64,000 bases of DNA from positions 62,001-126,000 of the forward strand of contig CAZBPM010000011.1 of assembly GCA_964493785.1 (NCBI GenBank). Direction: 5' to 3'. The notes under the pieces are model-generated. The model was not told the origin of the DNA, searched no databases, and saw only the letters and a list, made by a program, of their open reading frames with translations. The DNA is from Hyphomicrobium_A sp964493785. Its GTDB lineage: Bacteria; Pseudomonadota; Alphaproteobacteria; Rhizobiales; Hyphomicrobiaceae. Below are positions 50,536 to 58,998 of the stretch, in pieces (the stretch's first letter is position 1; each line of letters begins with the position of its first letter). The translations under genes were made by a program, and so were the position numbers.

Positions 50536-50540
50536 TCACC
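50212..50540. repeat. Imperfect repeat array with short hairpins
   Basis: TCAACTCGCGCGACAC occurs at 50326-50341 and 50438-50453, a 112-base period. CCGCACACAAAGCTTCTC occurs at 50457-50474 and 50503-50520. Between them are small self-complementary units, for example GGGCGCAAGGCGCCC (50405-50419), CGCGCCCAATGGCGCG and GGCCCAAGGGGCC. The array follows the glycine-rich gene on the minus strand. It is too irregular for CRISPR; function unknown. Confidence 0.6.
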
Positions 50541-50982
50541 GATTATGCGCGCAGTCGTTGAAGAGCTTCCAGACCTGCGGCGTGCCATCCTCCATCGCCT
50601 TCTTGAAGAGGAAGTCGCAGTCGTTCGGCTGCTGCGAGCCCGAGTTGTTGGGGGGCGTCTGCAGCAGATCGTTGTAGTCCATGTTGATCCAGGGCATCGC
50701 GCCGGCTGCCCACGGATTGCGGTGGCCCGGCACGGGACCATAGCCGCCGCCACCGGGGCCGTAGCCGCCATTCGGCGGTCCGTAATTGTGACTGCCCGGA
50801 CCCCAGCCGCCGCCACCCTCGCGACCGCCACCGCCGTATCCGCCATAGCCGCCGAAGCCGGCGCCGCCACCATCACGGCCGCCGCCACCACCGCCGCCGC
50901 GCGCTTCCGCTACGGAGACGAGCGCGGCCAGGCACACCGCAACGCCCAAACTCATGGCCAGCACCGGCTGCAGCTTCTTCAT
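50536..50982 (-). CDS. Glycine-rich secreted protein, unknown
   Basis: The 148-residue protein has a signal peptide (KKLQPVLAMSLGVAVCLAAL, cleaved near VAEA) and a low-complexity Gly/Tyr/Pro region (about 28-90). A conserved-looking C-terminal segment follows (WINMDYNDLLQTPPNNSG, then NDCDFLFKKAMEDGTPQVWK). ATG 50982 has GGAGAGAGCG before it. Two cysteines near the C-terminus could form a disulfide. The repeat array starts right after the stop. No family recognised. Confidence 0.7.
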   Translation of the reverse strand: MKKLQPVLAMSLGVAVCLAALVSVAEARGGGGGGGRDGGGAGFGGYGGYGGGGREGGGGWGPGSHNYGPPNGGYGPGGGGYGPVPGHRNPWAAGAMPWINMDYNDLLQTPPNNSGSQQPNDCDFLFKKAMEDGTPQVWKLFNDCAHNR

Positions 50983-51137
50983 GTTCGCTCTCTCCACAAT
51001 CCGATATCGGCTAACGTGCCGACACTGGACTACATTGGCCGAAAGCCATGAAAACTCGCTGAAATACTGTCTTCACCGTTGCTGTTGGATTGCTACGTTG
51101 CGTTAAGCCCCCGGCCGCCGCCGAAGCGCGCCGCCGC

Positions 51138-51620
51138 TCAGGCGCGATGATAGGGGTGCCCGGAGAGGATCGTCGTGGCGCGATAAAGCTGCTCGATGAG
51201 CACCGCGCGCGCGATCCCGTGCGGCAAAGTCATCGCACCGAGCGACAGCTTCAGGACGGCGGTCGATGCAACCTCGGCGCCATGGCCGTCAGGGCCGCCC
51301 ACCAGAAACGCTAGACCCTTGCAGCCCGATTGGCGTCGCTCGGCGATCCATTTGGCGAATGCCTCGCTCGACAGCGCTTTCCCGCCCTCGTCGAGCACGA
51401 CGTGCTGGCTCGCACTGGCGGCAGCCTTCATTAGCCGCGCGGCCTCGTCGGCCTTCCGCGACTCTGCGACGGCAGCGCGGCTCTCGGTCAGCTCAGTGAT
51501 GGAGAGAGGCCCAAGCCCCAGCGAGCGGCCAGCCGCATCGAAGCGCTTGGCATAGCGCGCGCACAGCTCGGCCTCGGCGTCCTTGAGACGCCCAATTGCA
51601 GCAACGATCAATCGCATCAC
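51138..51620 (-). CDS. rlmH: 23S rRNA pseudouridine1915 N3-methyltransferase RlmH
   Basis: The 160-residue SPOUT methyltransferase has LIVAAIGRLKDAEAELCARY at the start, VLDEGGKALSSEAFAKWI, then FLVGGPDGHG and the C-terminal LGAMTLPHGIARAVLIEQLY, a knot-forming SAM site. It modifies helix 69 of 23S rRNA. It follows rsfS on the minus strand after 87 bases, the common rsfS-rlmH pair. ATG 51620 or 51617. Confidence 0.96.
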   Translation of the reverse strand: MMRLIVAAIGRLKDAEAELCARYAKRFDAAGRSLGLGPLSITELTESRAAVAESRKADEAARLMKAAASASQHVVLDEGGKALSSEAFAKWIAERRQSGCKGLAFLVGGPDGHGAEVASTAVLKLSLGAMTLPHGIARAVLIEQLYRATTILSGHPYHRA

Positions 51621-51682
51621 TGCTCGTCCCGCCGGGCGCGCGCTGGTTGCCGGCCACGCCCAGCCGTAACGCTTACTTCGCG

Positions 51683-51704
51683 GCGCCCGGGGTTGTCCGG
51701 GCGC
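51683..51704 (-). terminator. Hairpin following rsfS
   Basis: GCGCCCGG (51683-51690) and CCGGGCGC (51697-51704) form an eight-pair stem 3 bases after the rsfS stop. No T-run follows in either direction, so it may be an attenuator or mRNA end-stabiliser between rsfS and rlmH. Confidence 0.35.
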
Positions 51705-51707
51705 TCG

Positions 51708-52121
51708 TCAGTGCGCAGTTGTCGGATCGACCGGCCTGTCCGCCGACCACATCTTTTCGAGGTTGTAGAACTCGCGAACCTCGTCGCGGAACACGTGGAC
51801 GATGATGTCGCCGGTGTCGATCAACACCCAGTCGCAAGCTTCCAGGCCCTCGACGCGAACGCGTCCGAGTCCCTGCTCCTTGAGCTTTTTGGCTATCTGC
51901 TCGGCCACGGAGCCGACGTGCCGGTCTGACCGGCCGGTGGCGATCACCATGAAGTCGCCGATCGAAGTCTTTCCTGCCAGATCGATCGTCTTGATGTCCT
52001 CGGCTTTTGCTTCGTCGAGCCAGTGGACGATCTCTTGGACTAGGGTCGCCGTCTTCTGTCCTTCTGACAGAAGCTCGGCACGAGGCGCGCCACTACGGGC
52101 ACCCTCAAGTGCGGTTCGCAT
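51708..52121 (-). CDS. rsfS: Ribosomal silencing factor RsfS
   Basis: The 137-residue protein has the RsfS/Iojap core: LDEAKAEDIKTIDLAGKTSI, DFMVIATGRSDRHVGSVAEQ, then GLEACDWVLIDTGDIIVHVF and a REFYNLEKMW ending. RsfS binds L14 and blocks subunit joining in starvation. An N-terminal tail of about 24 residues precedes the domain. It lies between nadD and rlmH. Confidence 0.96.
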   Translation of the reverse strand: MRTALEGARSGAPRAELLSEGQKTATLVQEIVHWLDEAKAEDIKTIDLAGKTSIGDFMVIATGRSDRHVGSVAEQIAKKLKEQGLGRVRVEGLEACDWVLIDTGDIIVHVFRDEVREFYNLEKMWSADRPVDPTTAH

Positions 52122-52338
52122 CGTGTGCTCGTTGTCCTTTCCTCATGTACCCCTCGGGGCATGTGCCTTGGTGCTCGCACGGTCTTAGCACTTAAGGCTC
52201 TTCCGCGGAGGGGCACTGCCTGCCCTTCCTACGACGCAAAACATAAGGCCGGATCACCTATTCCAGCAATAGTTAATGCACGGAAAGCTTTTCTATATGC
52301 AACGCGTGTTTGTCAGAAATAGTACTTATTCCATCAGG

Positions 52339-52971
52339 TTACGAGCGCGAGTCGCCTGTTCTCAAGGCGGTAGATGACGCCTCCGAAAGGCGCGTGCTGA
52401 GCAAGGTCCACGCCGGCGGCTTTGTCCCGGGAAGGCTAGCGGCATCGCTTTCGCGGATGCGAAATCTGGCGAGGCGCGCACCCGCCGGCGACGATAACGC
52501 CTTGAGCCGCCAGCCCGGACGGTCGACCACCGCGATCGGCACCAGGTCCGCGATTTCGCGCCAGTGCTGCCAGCGATGGAAGGTTGCGAGGTTGTCGGCC
52601 CCCATCACCCAAACGAAGTCCACCCCCGGCAGACGGCGCGTCAGAAACTTGATCGTGGCGAAGGTGTAGGGGCTGCCGAGCGCCTCTTCGAAGCCGGTCA
52701 CCTTGATGCGCGGGTCCGAGATCAGCCGGCGGCTCGCGGCCATGCGCTCATCGAGCGGAGGAAGGCCATCTCCGCTCTTGAGCGGGTTGCCCGGTGTCAC
52801 CATCCACCACAGCTGGTCGAGCTCCAGGCGTCTCAGCGCCGTCACCGCGCAGAGCGCATGGCCCTCGTGCGGCGGATTGAAAGTGCCTCCCATCAGGCCG
52901 ACGCGCTGACCCGCATAAGCGAGTGGCAGAAGCGGGCGGCTCGGTTGGCGGCTATCGGGGGCTTCGCGCAT
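52339..52971 (-). CDS. nadD: Nicotinate-nucleotide adenylyltransferase NadD
   Basis: The 210-residue enzyme makes deamido-NAD from nicotinate mononucleotide and ATP. The nucleotide-binding motif is RVGLMGGTFNPPHEGHALCA, then LWWMVTPGNPLK, and the C-terminal SEASSTALRTGDSRS matches the ISST(x)R motif. The 217-base gap to rsfS contains no gene. NadD usually follows proA; here it is separated from proA by about 7 kb. Confidence 0.95.
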   Translation of the reverse strand: MREAPDSRQPSRPLLPLAYAGQRVGLMGGTFNPPHEGHALCAVTALRRLELDQLWWMVTPGNPLKSGDGLPPLDERMAASRRLISDPRIKVTGFEEALGSPYTFATIKFLTRRLPGVDFVWVMGADNLATFHRWQHWREIADLVPIAVVDRPGWRLKALSSPAGARLARFRIRESDAASLPGTKPPAWTLLSTRLSEASSTALRTGDSRS

Positions 52972-53162
52972 CAGTTTCCGGCGGTCGATGACGTTCGTCG
53001 CGATTGTATCGGTTCACCCCCTCAGAGACAGGAAATTTCCCGGCCGCCGAAAGCAATAGACATCGTTCGACATGCAACGCTGGTAACGCGCCAGTTATGT
53101 TTATTCTGGCATTTCTCTCTCTCCGGTCGGTGCCGCCGACTGCTGGCGGCAGGAGAGAGTGT

Positions 53163-54167
53163 ATGCGTAGACGGCAATTCCTGCTCTCGGCTGCCTCGCT
53201 TGCGGGAGCTGCCAGCCTCGCACGCACTCCTGCCTTCGCCGCGGGTGAGACGGACGGCCACGCGGTTCCCCATCTGCTCGACAGCTTTCTTGCGCTCCCC
53301 GGTGCCAAGAGCGCCCAGGTCGACGTCGACGAGCCGTCGAGCCCCTGGCGCGTGACGTATCAGCCGGACGCGCAATTGTTCTGCGGCAGCTGCTTCAAGA
53401 CCTTCGTGCTCGCCACCTACTTGCGCGATGTGGAGGCGGGTAAGCTCGACGAGCACGAGCAGCTTGCCCTCGACGACGGCGTGCGCTCGCTCGTCAGCCC
53501 GGTCTTCGCCAATCTAACCGGCACCACCGAAGCGCGCAGCGCATTGGAAGCCATGATCGCTCACAGCGACAACACGGCGACCGACATGGCCATGAAGCGT
53601 GTGACCCCCGAGAAGGTGCGCGCATTCATCGCCGAGGCGGGACTTACCAAGGCTCAGATCCCCGACTCGACGCGCAGCTTCTTCTCCTACCTGACAGGGG
53701 CTCCCGCCGGCGTGGATCTCGGTTGGAAAACCGTCAAGGCGATCGCCGACGACGATAAGTACGACACTGCGAAGTTTCGTCCCGCGCTCAACGACGTCGA
53801 GACAATGGCCGTCCCGGCCTCCGAATTCGTCGCGTACTACAAGCGCGCCTTGAAGGGCGACTATTTCAAGAAGCCGGAGACGCTGGTCGAGTTCAAGCGC
53901 ATCCAGGCCATGGCTGACGCCATTGCGCTCGTCGTGCCGCCCGACACGCCCGCCTACATGAAGGGCGGTTCGATCGATTGGAACGGCTTTCACTGCCTGG
54001 CTCTCGCCGGCCAGATGATCGTGCGCGACGTACCCGTCACCGTCGGCTTCATGCACAACTGGACCGACGCCGACGGCGACGCGCAGAAAACGACAGTCGC
54101 ATATAAGGACGCGGTCGGCGACGTGCTGAACAAGGTCAACAAGCGTTTGCTGGAGGCGCGTTCCTAG
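53163..54167 (+). CDS. Tat-exported class A beta-lactamase-like serine hydrolase
   Basis: The 334-residue protein begins MRRRQFLLSAASLAGAASLA, a twin-arginine-type signal. The hydrolase core has SCFK (the SxxK nucleophile motif, near residue 80), SDN in AHSDNTATD, and KGG in YMKGGSIDW in place of KTG. These fit the class A fold, but KGG and the surrounding sequence differ from true resistance enzymes, so substrate and resistance are undetermined. ATG 53163 follows AGGAGAG. The next gene starts one base after the stop. Confidence 0.82.
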   Translation: MRRRQFLLSAASLAGAASLARTPAFAAGETDGHAVPHLLDSFLALPGAKSAQVDVDEPSSPWRVTYQPDAQLFCGSCFKTFVLATYLRDVEAGKLDEHEQLALDDGVRSLVSPVFANLTGTTEARSALEAMIAHSDNTATDMAMKRVTPEKVRAFIAEAGLTKAQIPDSTRSFFSYLTGAPAGVDLGWKTVKAIADDDKYDTAKFRPALNDVETMAVPASEFVAYYKRALKGDYFKKPETLVEFKRIQAMADAIALVVPPDTPAYMKGGSIDWNGFHCLALAGQMIVRDVPVTVGFMHNWTDADGDAQKTTVAYKDAVGDVLNKVNKRLLEARS

Positions 54168-54656
54168 GTGCTGACAACCGAGAACGTGCTGGCGACAAGC
54201 GTGCTCGCACTTTTTCTTTGCGGAGCGCCAGGCGGCGGCGTGCTCGCGGACAGCGCGGAAGATGCCATTCGAGCCACGTTGAAGAAATGGACGTCGGACT
54301 TCAACAGCAAGGAAGTCGGCGAGGTGTGCAAGCTATTTGCGCCCGAACTTCGCTACGATTTCCGCGGTTATCCCGAACGCGGCTATGACGACATCTGCAC
54401 CCTTCTGCACCGTTCACTGCGCGATGAAAGCAAGCGGTACGCCTACGATCTCGATGTCCGCGAGGTCATCGTCTCGGGCGATCTCGCGGTTGTCCGCCTC
54501 GCCTGGACGCTCAACGTCACGCTGGCGAACGGCCAGCTCGTGACGACCACAGAGCCGGGAATGGATGTCCTGCGCAAACAGGACGATGGCACGTGGAAGA
54601 TCATCCGCTACATCGCCTACGAGCTGCCGGAAAAGCCGGGACGGCAAAAGGAATAG
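54168..54656 (+). CDS. NTF2/SnoaL-like exported protein
   Basis: The 162-residue product starts with GTG immediately after the previous stop. A signal peptide (about residues 8-27) precedes an NTF2-like domain: EDAIRATLKKWTSDFNSKEV, CKLFAPELRYDFRGYPERGY, a RLAWTLNVTLANGQLV strand and the ending MDVLRKQDDGTWKIIRYIAY. Such domains form small pockets with many functions. Its tight placement suggests co-expression with the serine hydrolase. Function unassigned. Confidence 0.75.
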   Translation: MLTTENVLATSVLALFLCGAPGGGVLADSAEDAIRATLKKWTSDFNSKEVGEVCKLFAPELRYDFRGYPERGYDDICTLLHRSLRDESKRYAYDLDVREVIVSGDLAVVRLAWTLNVTLANGQLVTTTEPGMDVLRKQDDGTWKIIRYIAYELPEKPGRQKE

Positions 54657-54664
54657 AATTCGAT

Positions 54665-54690
54665 CGAACTTGGGTGGGGACAAAAGCGTT
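54665..54690 (+). promoter_or_regulatory. Likely EcfG-type promoter of PRC-barrel gene
   Basis: CGAAC, then 17 bases, then CGTT matches the general-stress consensus GGAAC-N16/17-CGTT at all but the first base. It ends 34 bases before the PRC-barrel ATG. PRC-barrel envelope proteins are often stress induced in alphaproteobacteria. Confidence 0.5.
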
Positions 54691-54724
54691 ACTGCTGCTG
54701 AGGTCGATAAAGGAGTGTGTTCCA

Positions 54725-55303
54725 ATGAAGACCAAGTTGATGATCGCCGTATCCACTTTGATGCTAGCCGGACCTGCTTTCGCTCAGGAACCGTTGGAGA
54801 AATCCGGAACGGCTCCCACCACGACGCAGAATGCACCCGCGCCGTCGCCCGCAACTCCCGAGCCGCTCGACAACGCCGGCACCGCTCCCGCGGGACAGGC
54901 TGCACAGACAACCCCAGCTCCGTCGGCTACTGAACCTCTCGACAAGGCCGGCACGAGCGGACAGCAGACTGCAACGTCTCCGGATGTCGGTCTCATCGTC
55001 GTCAGTGAGCTGCGCGAATCCGAGGACGACAAGAAGATGGTCGGTCCTCTGAGCGCCACCGTCGATCAGGTCGAGGACATGGACATCTTCGATGCGAACG
55101 GCAAGAAGATCGGCGAGGTTGACGCCGTGCTTGAGGATAAGGCTGGCAACATCAAGGGCGTCGCCGTTGAATATGGTGGCTTCCTCGGCATTGGTTCGAA
55201 GGGCGCAGTGATCACCTTCGATCGCATGAAGACCAAGGACGGTAACATCGTCGTTGATCTGACCGAAGATGACCTGGCCGGCCTGCCCGCCTGGAACGAC
55301 TGA
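54725..55303 (+). CDS. Exported PRC-barrel protein
   Basis: The 192-residue protein has a signal peptide (KTKLMIAVSTLMLAGPAFAQ). Three related low-complexity units follow (EPLEKSGTAP, EPLDNAGTAP, EPLDKAGTSG). A C-terminal PRC-barrel domain begins near residue 105 (MDIFDANGKKIGEVDAVLED, then GVAVEYGGFLGIGSKGAVIT). ATG 54725 has AGGAGTGTG upstream. PRC-barrels are beta-barrel interaction modules; the partner is unknown. Confidence 0.85.
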   Translation: MKTKLMIAVSTLMLAGPAFAQEPLEKSGTAPTTTQNAPAPSPATPEPLDNAGTAPAGQAAQTTPAPSATEPLDKAGTSGQQTATSPDVGLIVVSELRESEDDKKMVGPLSATVDQVEDMDIFDANGKKIGEVDAVLEDKAGNIKGVAVEYGGFLGIGSKGAVITFDRMKTKDGNIVVDLTEDDLAGLPAWND

Positions 55304-55628
55304 TTTTTGTAGTTCAGTATTTCAAAGCGCCTCGCGCGGATTGCGTCCGCGCGGGGCCGCTCCGTGTAAACACTGTTTTAGCCATCAGCTCAGGTGGCAC
55401 AAGTTTGATCAGTCGCGGTCATTCGATAGGCAATTGGCTCGCTCTTGTGCAGTCCAGCGCGCAATTCAGCGCTGTGAGGAACAAATCCTTCGAGCGGGCG
55501 GTCGATAATGCCCAACAATTATCAGACGCACGCTGAGCAGTTCTCCCGCTCGTATATCGAGGCAATCGTTTGTTTAGCGCCGCCTGCGCACGCTCGCCGT
55601 TGGGGTCATAAGGCGGCGAACGAAGACG
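55304..55628. other. Intergenic region with strong hairpin
   Basis: No gene is seen in these 325 bases. At 55330-55356 CCTCGCGCGGA pairs with TCCGCGCGGGG, an eleven-pair stem without a following T-run, near the end of the PRC-barrel transcript. A short open frame at 55508-55771 overlaps the next gene and lacks coding character. Confidence 0.5.
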
Positions 55629-57830
55629 ATGGCAGGAACGGACGATCAATTGCCCACAGGCGGCGGGAACGCCGGGGGAACCTATGGCTTTGCACGCGAT
55701 ATGCTGCAGCGAGCATCAGCAGGCTGCGCCAGCGTACTGGCTGGGCTGAATTCGAGCCGCACCAAGATTAACAAAGCGCGTGCCGTAGCGGACGCCGCCA
55801 TCGCCAACGCCACCAAGGCGCACGAGCGCCTGCGCGCGGCGCTTGAAATCCTGCCGCAGGGCATCGTGTTCCTCGACAACGAGGGGCGCTACATCCTCTG
55901 GAACCAGAAATACACGGACATCTACAAGCGTAGCGCCGATCTCTTCAAAGTCGGTGCTCGCCTCGAAGATACCTTGCGCGTCGGTGTCACCCGCGGCGAT
56001 TATCCCGATGCCGTCGGCCGCGAGGAAGAGTGGATCAAGCAGCGCCTGGATCTCCTCTACAATCCTGGCGTGCCACACGAGCAGTTCCTGTCGGACGGCC
56101 GCTGCATACTCATCGAGGAACGCAAGACGAGCGACGGTGGCGTCATCGGCTTGCGCATGGACATCACTGCTCTCAAGCAGCGCGAGGCATCGTTCCGACT
56201 GCTCTTCGACGAAAATCCTGTGCCCATGTTCGTCATGGATAGGGAGACGCAGGGCTTCATCGCCGCCAACGCGGCCGCCCAGGCCCACTACGGCTACACC
56301 CTCGCGCAGTTGCTCGACCTGAAGCTGCACGACCTCCGCATCGAGCATGACGAGCGGGTCGATGGCGCTGCCAGCCCGCTTGAGACGGAAGTCATCACCT
56401 CCAAGCATGCGACCAGCGACGGGCGCACGATCGAAGTGGTCGTCTTCTCGCGCATGCTGGATTATGAGGGCGTCCCCGCGGTCCTCATCGCCGTCGTCGA
56501 CATCACCGAGCGCAAACTTGCAGAGGCGCGCATCGCCTTCATGGCGCACCACGACGCGTTGACCGAGCTGCCCAACCGCGTGCTGTTCCGGCAGCACATG
56601 ACCGATGCGCTCGCTCAGCGTGGCCGCATGGGCGGCTTTGTCGGCACGCTGTGTATCGATCTCGATAACTTCAAGCTGGTCAACGACACGCTGGGTCATC
56701 CGATCGGCGACCGCCTTCTTCAGGACGTTGCACAGCGCATAATGCGTGTCATCCGTTCACGCGACATGGCTGCCCGTCTTGGCGGCGACGAGTTCGCGGT
56801 GCTCGTTGCCGAGGCCAAGTCCCCGCTGGAGCTGGCCATGCTTGCACAGCGCCTGATCGATGCGGTGAGCGAGCCCTACATGGTCGAAGGGCATGCGCTC
56901 ACGGTCGGCGCGACTATCGGCATTGCCGTCGCCCCGACTGACGGTGAGGACGCAGATCGCCTCCTGCGCAACGCCGACCTCGCCCTGTATCGCGGAAAAT
57001 CGGACGGCAGGTCGACGTTCCGCTTCTTCGAGCCGGAGATGGATGCCAAGGCACAGGCTCGTCGTCAGCTCGAAACCGACCTTCGCTCCGCCATCGCGGC
57101 GGAGACACTTGAGGTCCACTACCAGCCGCTGGTCGATCTCACGAACAACGACGTCATCGGCTTCGAGGCACTGCTGCGCTGGCCGCACGCCACGCGCGGC
57201 TTTGTTCCCCCGTCCGAGTTCGTGCCCCTGGCGGAAGAAACCGGGCTCATCACCGCGCTCGGCAACCTCGTATTGAAGCGCGCCTGCATCGACGCCAGCT
57301 ATTGGCCAGAGCACATAAAGCTGGCCGTCAATCTTTCGCCTATGCAGTTCCGCTTCGGCAACGTGTTCGCCAACGTCAAGGACGCGCTCAAGGTATCCGG
57401 GCTTGCGCCCAATCGGCTCGACCTGGAGATCACCGAAAGCGTCCTGCTCGATCGCACCGATCAGGTGATCGCGCATCTGCACGCGCTGCGCGCACTGGGC
57501 GTCAGAATCTCAATGGACGACTTCGGCACCGGCTACTCTTCGCTGAGCTATCTGCGGTCCTTCCCGTTCGACAAGATCAAGATCGACCGGTCCTTCGTGC
57601 ACGACCTGCAGGGTAATCCCGGAACGCTCGCCATCGTTCGCGCGATACTCGGCCTCGCAACCGGCCTCGATATGAAAGTTGTCGCCGAGGGCATCGAGAC
57701 TCAAGCCGACCTCGCATGCCTCGCAGCCGAGGGCTGCAAGGAGGGGCAGGGCTTCTACTTCAGCGAGGCACGCCCGCAGGCAGAAGTGATAAGGCTGCTG
57801 GCCGATCAGCAGGAGCGCCGTGTCGCCTGA
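55629..57830 (+). CDS. PAS-GGDEF-EAL cyclic-di-GMP signalling protein
   Basis: The 733-residue cytoplasmic protein has a helical N-terminus (about 1-65), two PAS-like domains (about 70-190 with GIVFLDNEGRYILWNQKYTD; 190-310 with FMVMD-type FVMDRETQGFIAANAA), a GGDEF domain and an EAL domain. The cyclase site is ARLGGDEFAVLV with an RxxD inhibitory site (RSRD) five residues before it. The EAL site FEALLRW and the DDFGTGYSSLSYL loop are intact. Both activities are possible; the net direction cannot be read. It may link to motility nearby. Confidence 0.92.
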   Translation: MAGTDDQLPTGGGNAGGTYGFARDMLQRASAGCASVLAGLNSSRTKINKARAVADAAIANATKAHERLRAALEILPQGIVFLDNEGRYILWNQKYTDIYKRSADLFKVGARLEDTLRVGVTRGDYPDAVGREEEWIKQRLDLLYNPGVPHEQFLSDGRCILIEERKTSDGGVIGLRMDITALKQREASFRLLFDENPVPMFVMDRETQGFIAANAAAQAHYGYTLAQLLDLKLHDLRIEHDERVDGAASPLETEVITSKHATSDGRTIEVVVFSRMLDYEGVPAVLIAVVDITERKLAEARIAFMAHHDALTELPNRVLFRQHMTDALAQRGRMGGFVGTLCIDLDNFKLVNDTLGHPIGDRLLQDVAQRIMRVIRSRDMAARLGGDEFAVLVAEAKSPLELAMLAQRLIDAVSEPYMVEGHALTVGATIGIAVAPTDGEDADRLLRNADLALYRGKSDGRSTFRFFEPEMDAKAQARRQLETDLRSAIAAETLEVHYQPLVDLTNNDVIGFEALLRWPHATRGFVPPSEFVPLAEETGLITALGNLVLKRACIDASYWPEHIKLAVNLSPMQFRFGNVFANVKDALKVSGLAPNRLDLEITESVLLDRTDQVIAHLHALRALGVRISMDDFGTGYSSLSYLRSFPFDKIKIDRSFVHDLQGNPGTLAIVRAILGLATGLDMKVVAEGIETQADLACLAAEGCKEGQGFYFSEARPQAEVIRLLADQQERRVA

Positions 57831-57838
57831 TCGGGCGG

Positions 57839-58933
57839 CTACTTTCTCTCACGGGCAAGGAGCGCGCGTTTGCGCTCGACGCCCCAGCGGTAGCCAGTGA
57901 GCTTGCCGTCGCCGCCCACGACGCGATGGCAGGGCACGGCTACCGCAACTGGATTGGCCCCGCACGCCGCTCCCACGGCACGCACCGCGCTGGGCTTTCC
58001 GATCCGCCGCGCGATGTCGCCATAAGTGGCCGTCTCGCCGAGCGGGATGTCGCGCAACGCCGACCAGACCAGATGCTGGAACGCAGTGCCTCGTATATCC
58101 AGCGGTAGGGCGGCGGCCTTCTCGGGCATCTCTATACCGGCGACGACCTCGGCCAGCAGCGGACCTAGACTGTCACCGGCTTCGCTCAGCGCGGCGTTGG
58201 GAAAGCGCTGGGCAAGCTCGCCCCGCAGCGCATCCTCGTCATCGCCCAAAAAGATGGCGCACACGCCAACGTCGGTCGTGCCGGAGAGCACCAGCCCCAG
58301 CGAGCTGCGCGCGATGGCATACCGAATGCTCATGCCACGCCCGCCCGCGCGAAAAATCTGCGGCGCCATTCCCAGTGCATGTCGCGCGCCCTCGTAGAAG
58401 CGGCTGCTCGATTGAAATCCGGCCGCATAAGCCGCGTCGGTCACCGACACGCTGTTCCCGAGCGCGGTGCGCGCTCGCTCGTTGCGGCAGGCGTTGGCGT
58501 AGGCTTTCGGCGTGACGCCGGTCACCGCCTTGAACAACCGCTGAAAGTGGAAGCGGCTGAGCCCGGCCGTCGCGGCCAGCGCTTCCAGATCGGGGGCCGT
58601 GTCCGCATTCTCGATCTGCCGGCAGGCGGCGGCGATCAACTTTGCCCGTGCGTCGCCGCGAGCATCATTCCGCGGCCTGCACCGCTTGCACGCCCTGAAC
58701 CCGGCAGCCTCTGCGTCGTCGCACGTCGCATGAAAACGCACGTTTCCCCTCAGAGGCCGGCGCGCGCTGCACGAGGGACGGCAATAGACGCCGGTCGTCG
58801 CCACCGAATAGTAGAAGGTGCCGTCGCTCGTCGCGTCGCGATCGAGCACCGCCTGCCACCGCGTCGCGTCCGTCGGCGTGCCGGCGGTGCCGGTGCTGGC
58901 GGCAAGGGTTGCTTTGATGGTCGTCCGTTTCAT
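57839..58933 (-). CDS. ada: Bifunctional DNA repair protein/regulator Ada
   Basis: The 364-residue protein has the N-terminal methylphosphotriester domain with zinc cysteines in VYCRPSCSARRPLRGNVRFH and FRACKRCRPR. An AraC-type helix-turn-helix follows (FHFQRLFKAVTGVTPKAYAN), then the C-terminal O6-alkylguanine transferase with PCHRVVGGDGKLTGYRWGVE. It repairs alkylated DNA and, once methylated, activates its own gene. ATG 58933 is preferred over 58951. Convergent with the GGDEF/EAL gene. Confidence 0.95.
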   Translation of the reverse strand: MKRTTIKATLAASTGTAGTPTDATRWQAVLDRDATSDGTFYYSVATTGVYCRPSCSARRPLRGNVRFHATCDDAEAAGFRACKRCRPRNDARGDARAKLIAAACRQIENADTAPDLEALAATAGLSRFHFQRLFKAVTGVTPKAYANACRNERARTALGNSVSVTDAAYAAGFQSSSRFYEGARHALGMAPQIFRAGGRGMSIRYAIARSSLGLVLSGTTDVGVCAIFLGDDEDALRGELAQRFPNAALSEAGDSLGPLLAEVVAGIEMPEKAAALPLDIRGTAFQHLVWSALRDIPLGETATYGDIARRIGKPSAVRAVGAACGANPVAVAVPCHRVVGGDGKLTGYRWGVERKRALLARERK

Positions 58934-58998
58934 GCCGGGAGCATAGCGCATGGGCTATCTGGCGCATCCCGTTCCTTGCGCACCAATCCACCGCGCCG

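Noticed and set aside
50212..50540. CRISPR-like array
   Set aside because: Repeat length and spacing vary (112 and 46 bases), units are imperfect, and no cas gene is nearby.
53163..54167. Call as a beta-lactam resistance gene
   Set aside because: SxxK and SDN are present but KTG is KGG and the overall sequence does not match known resistance enzymes by eye; only a class A-like fold is supported.
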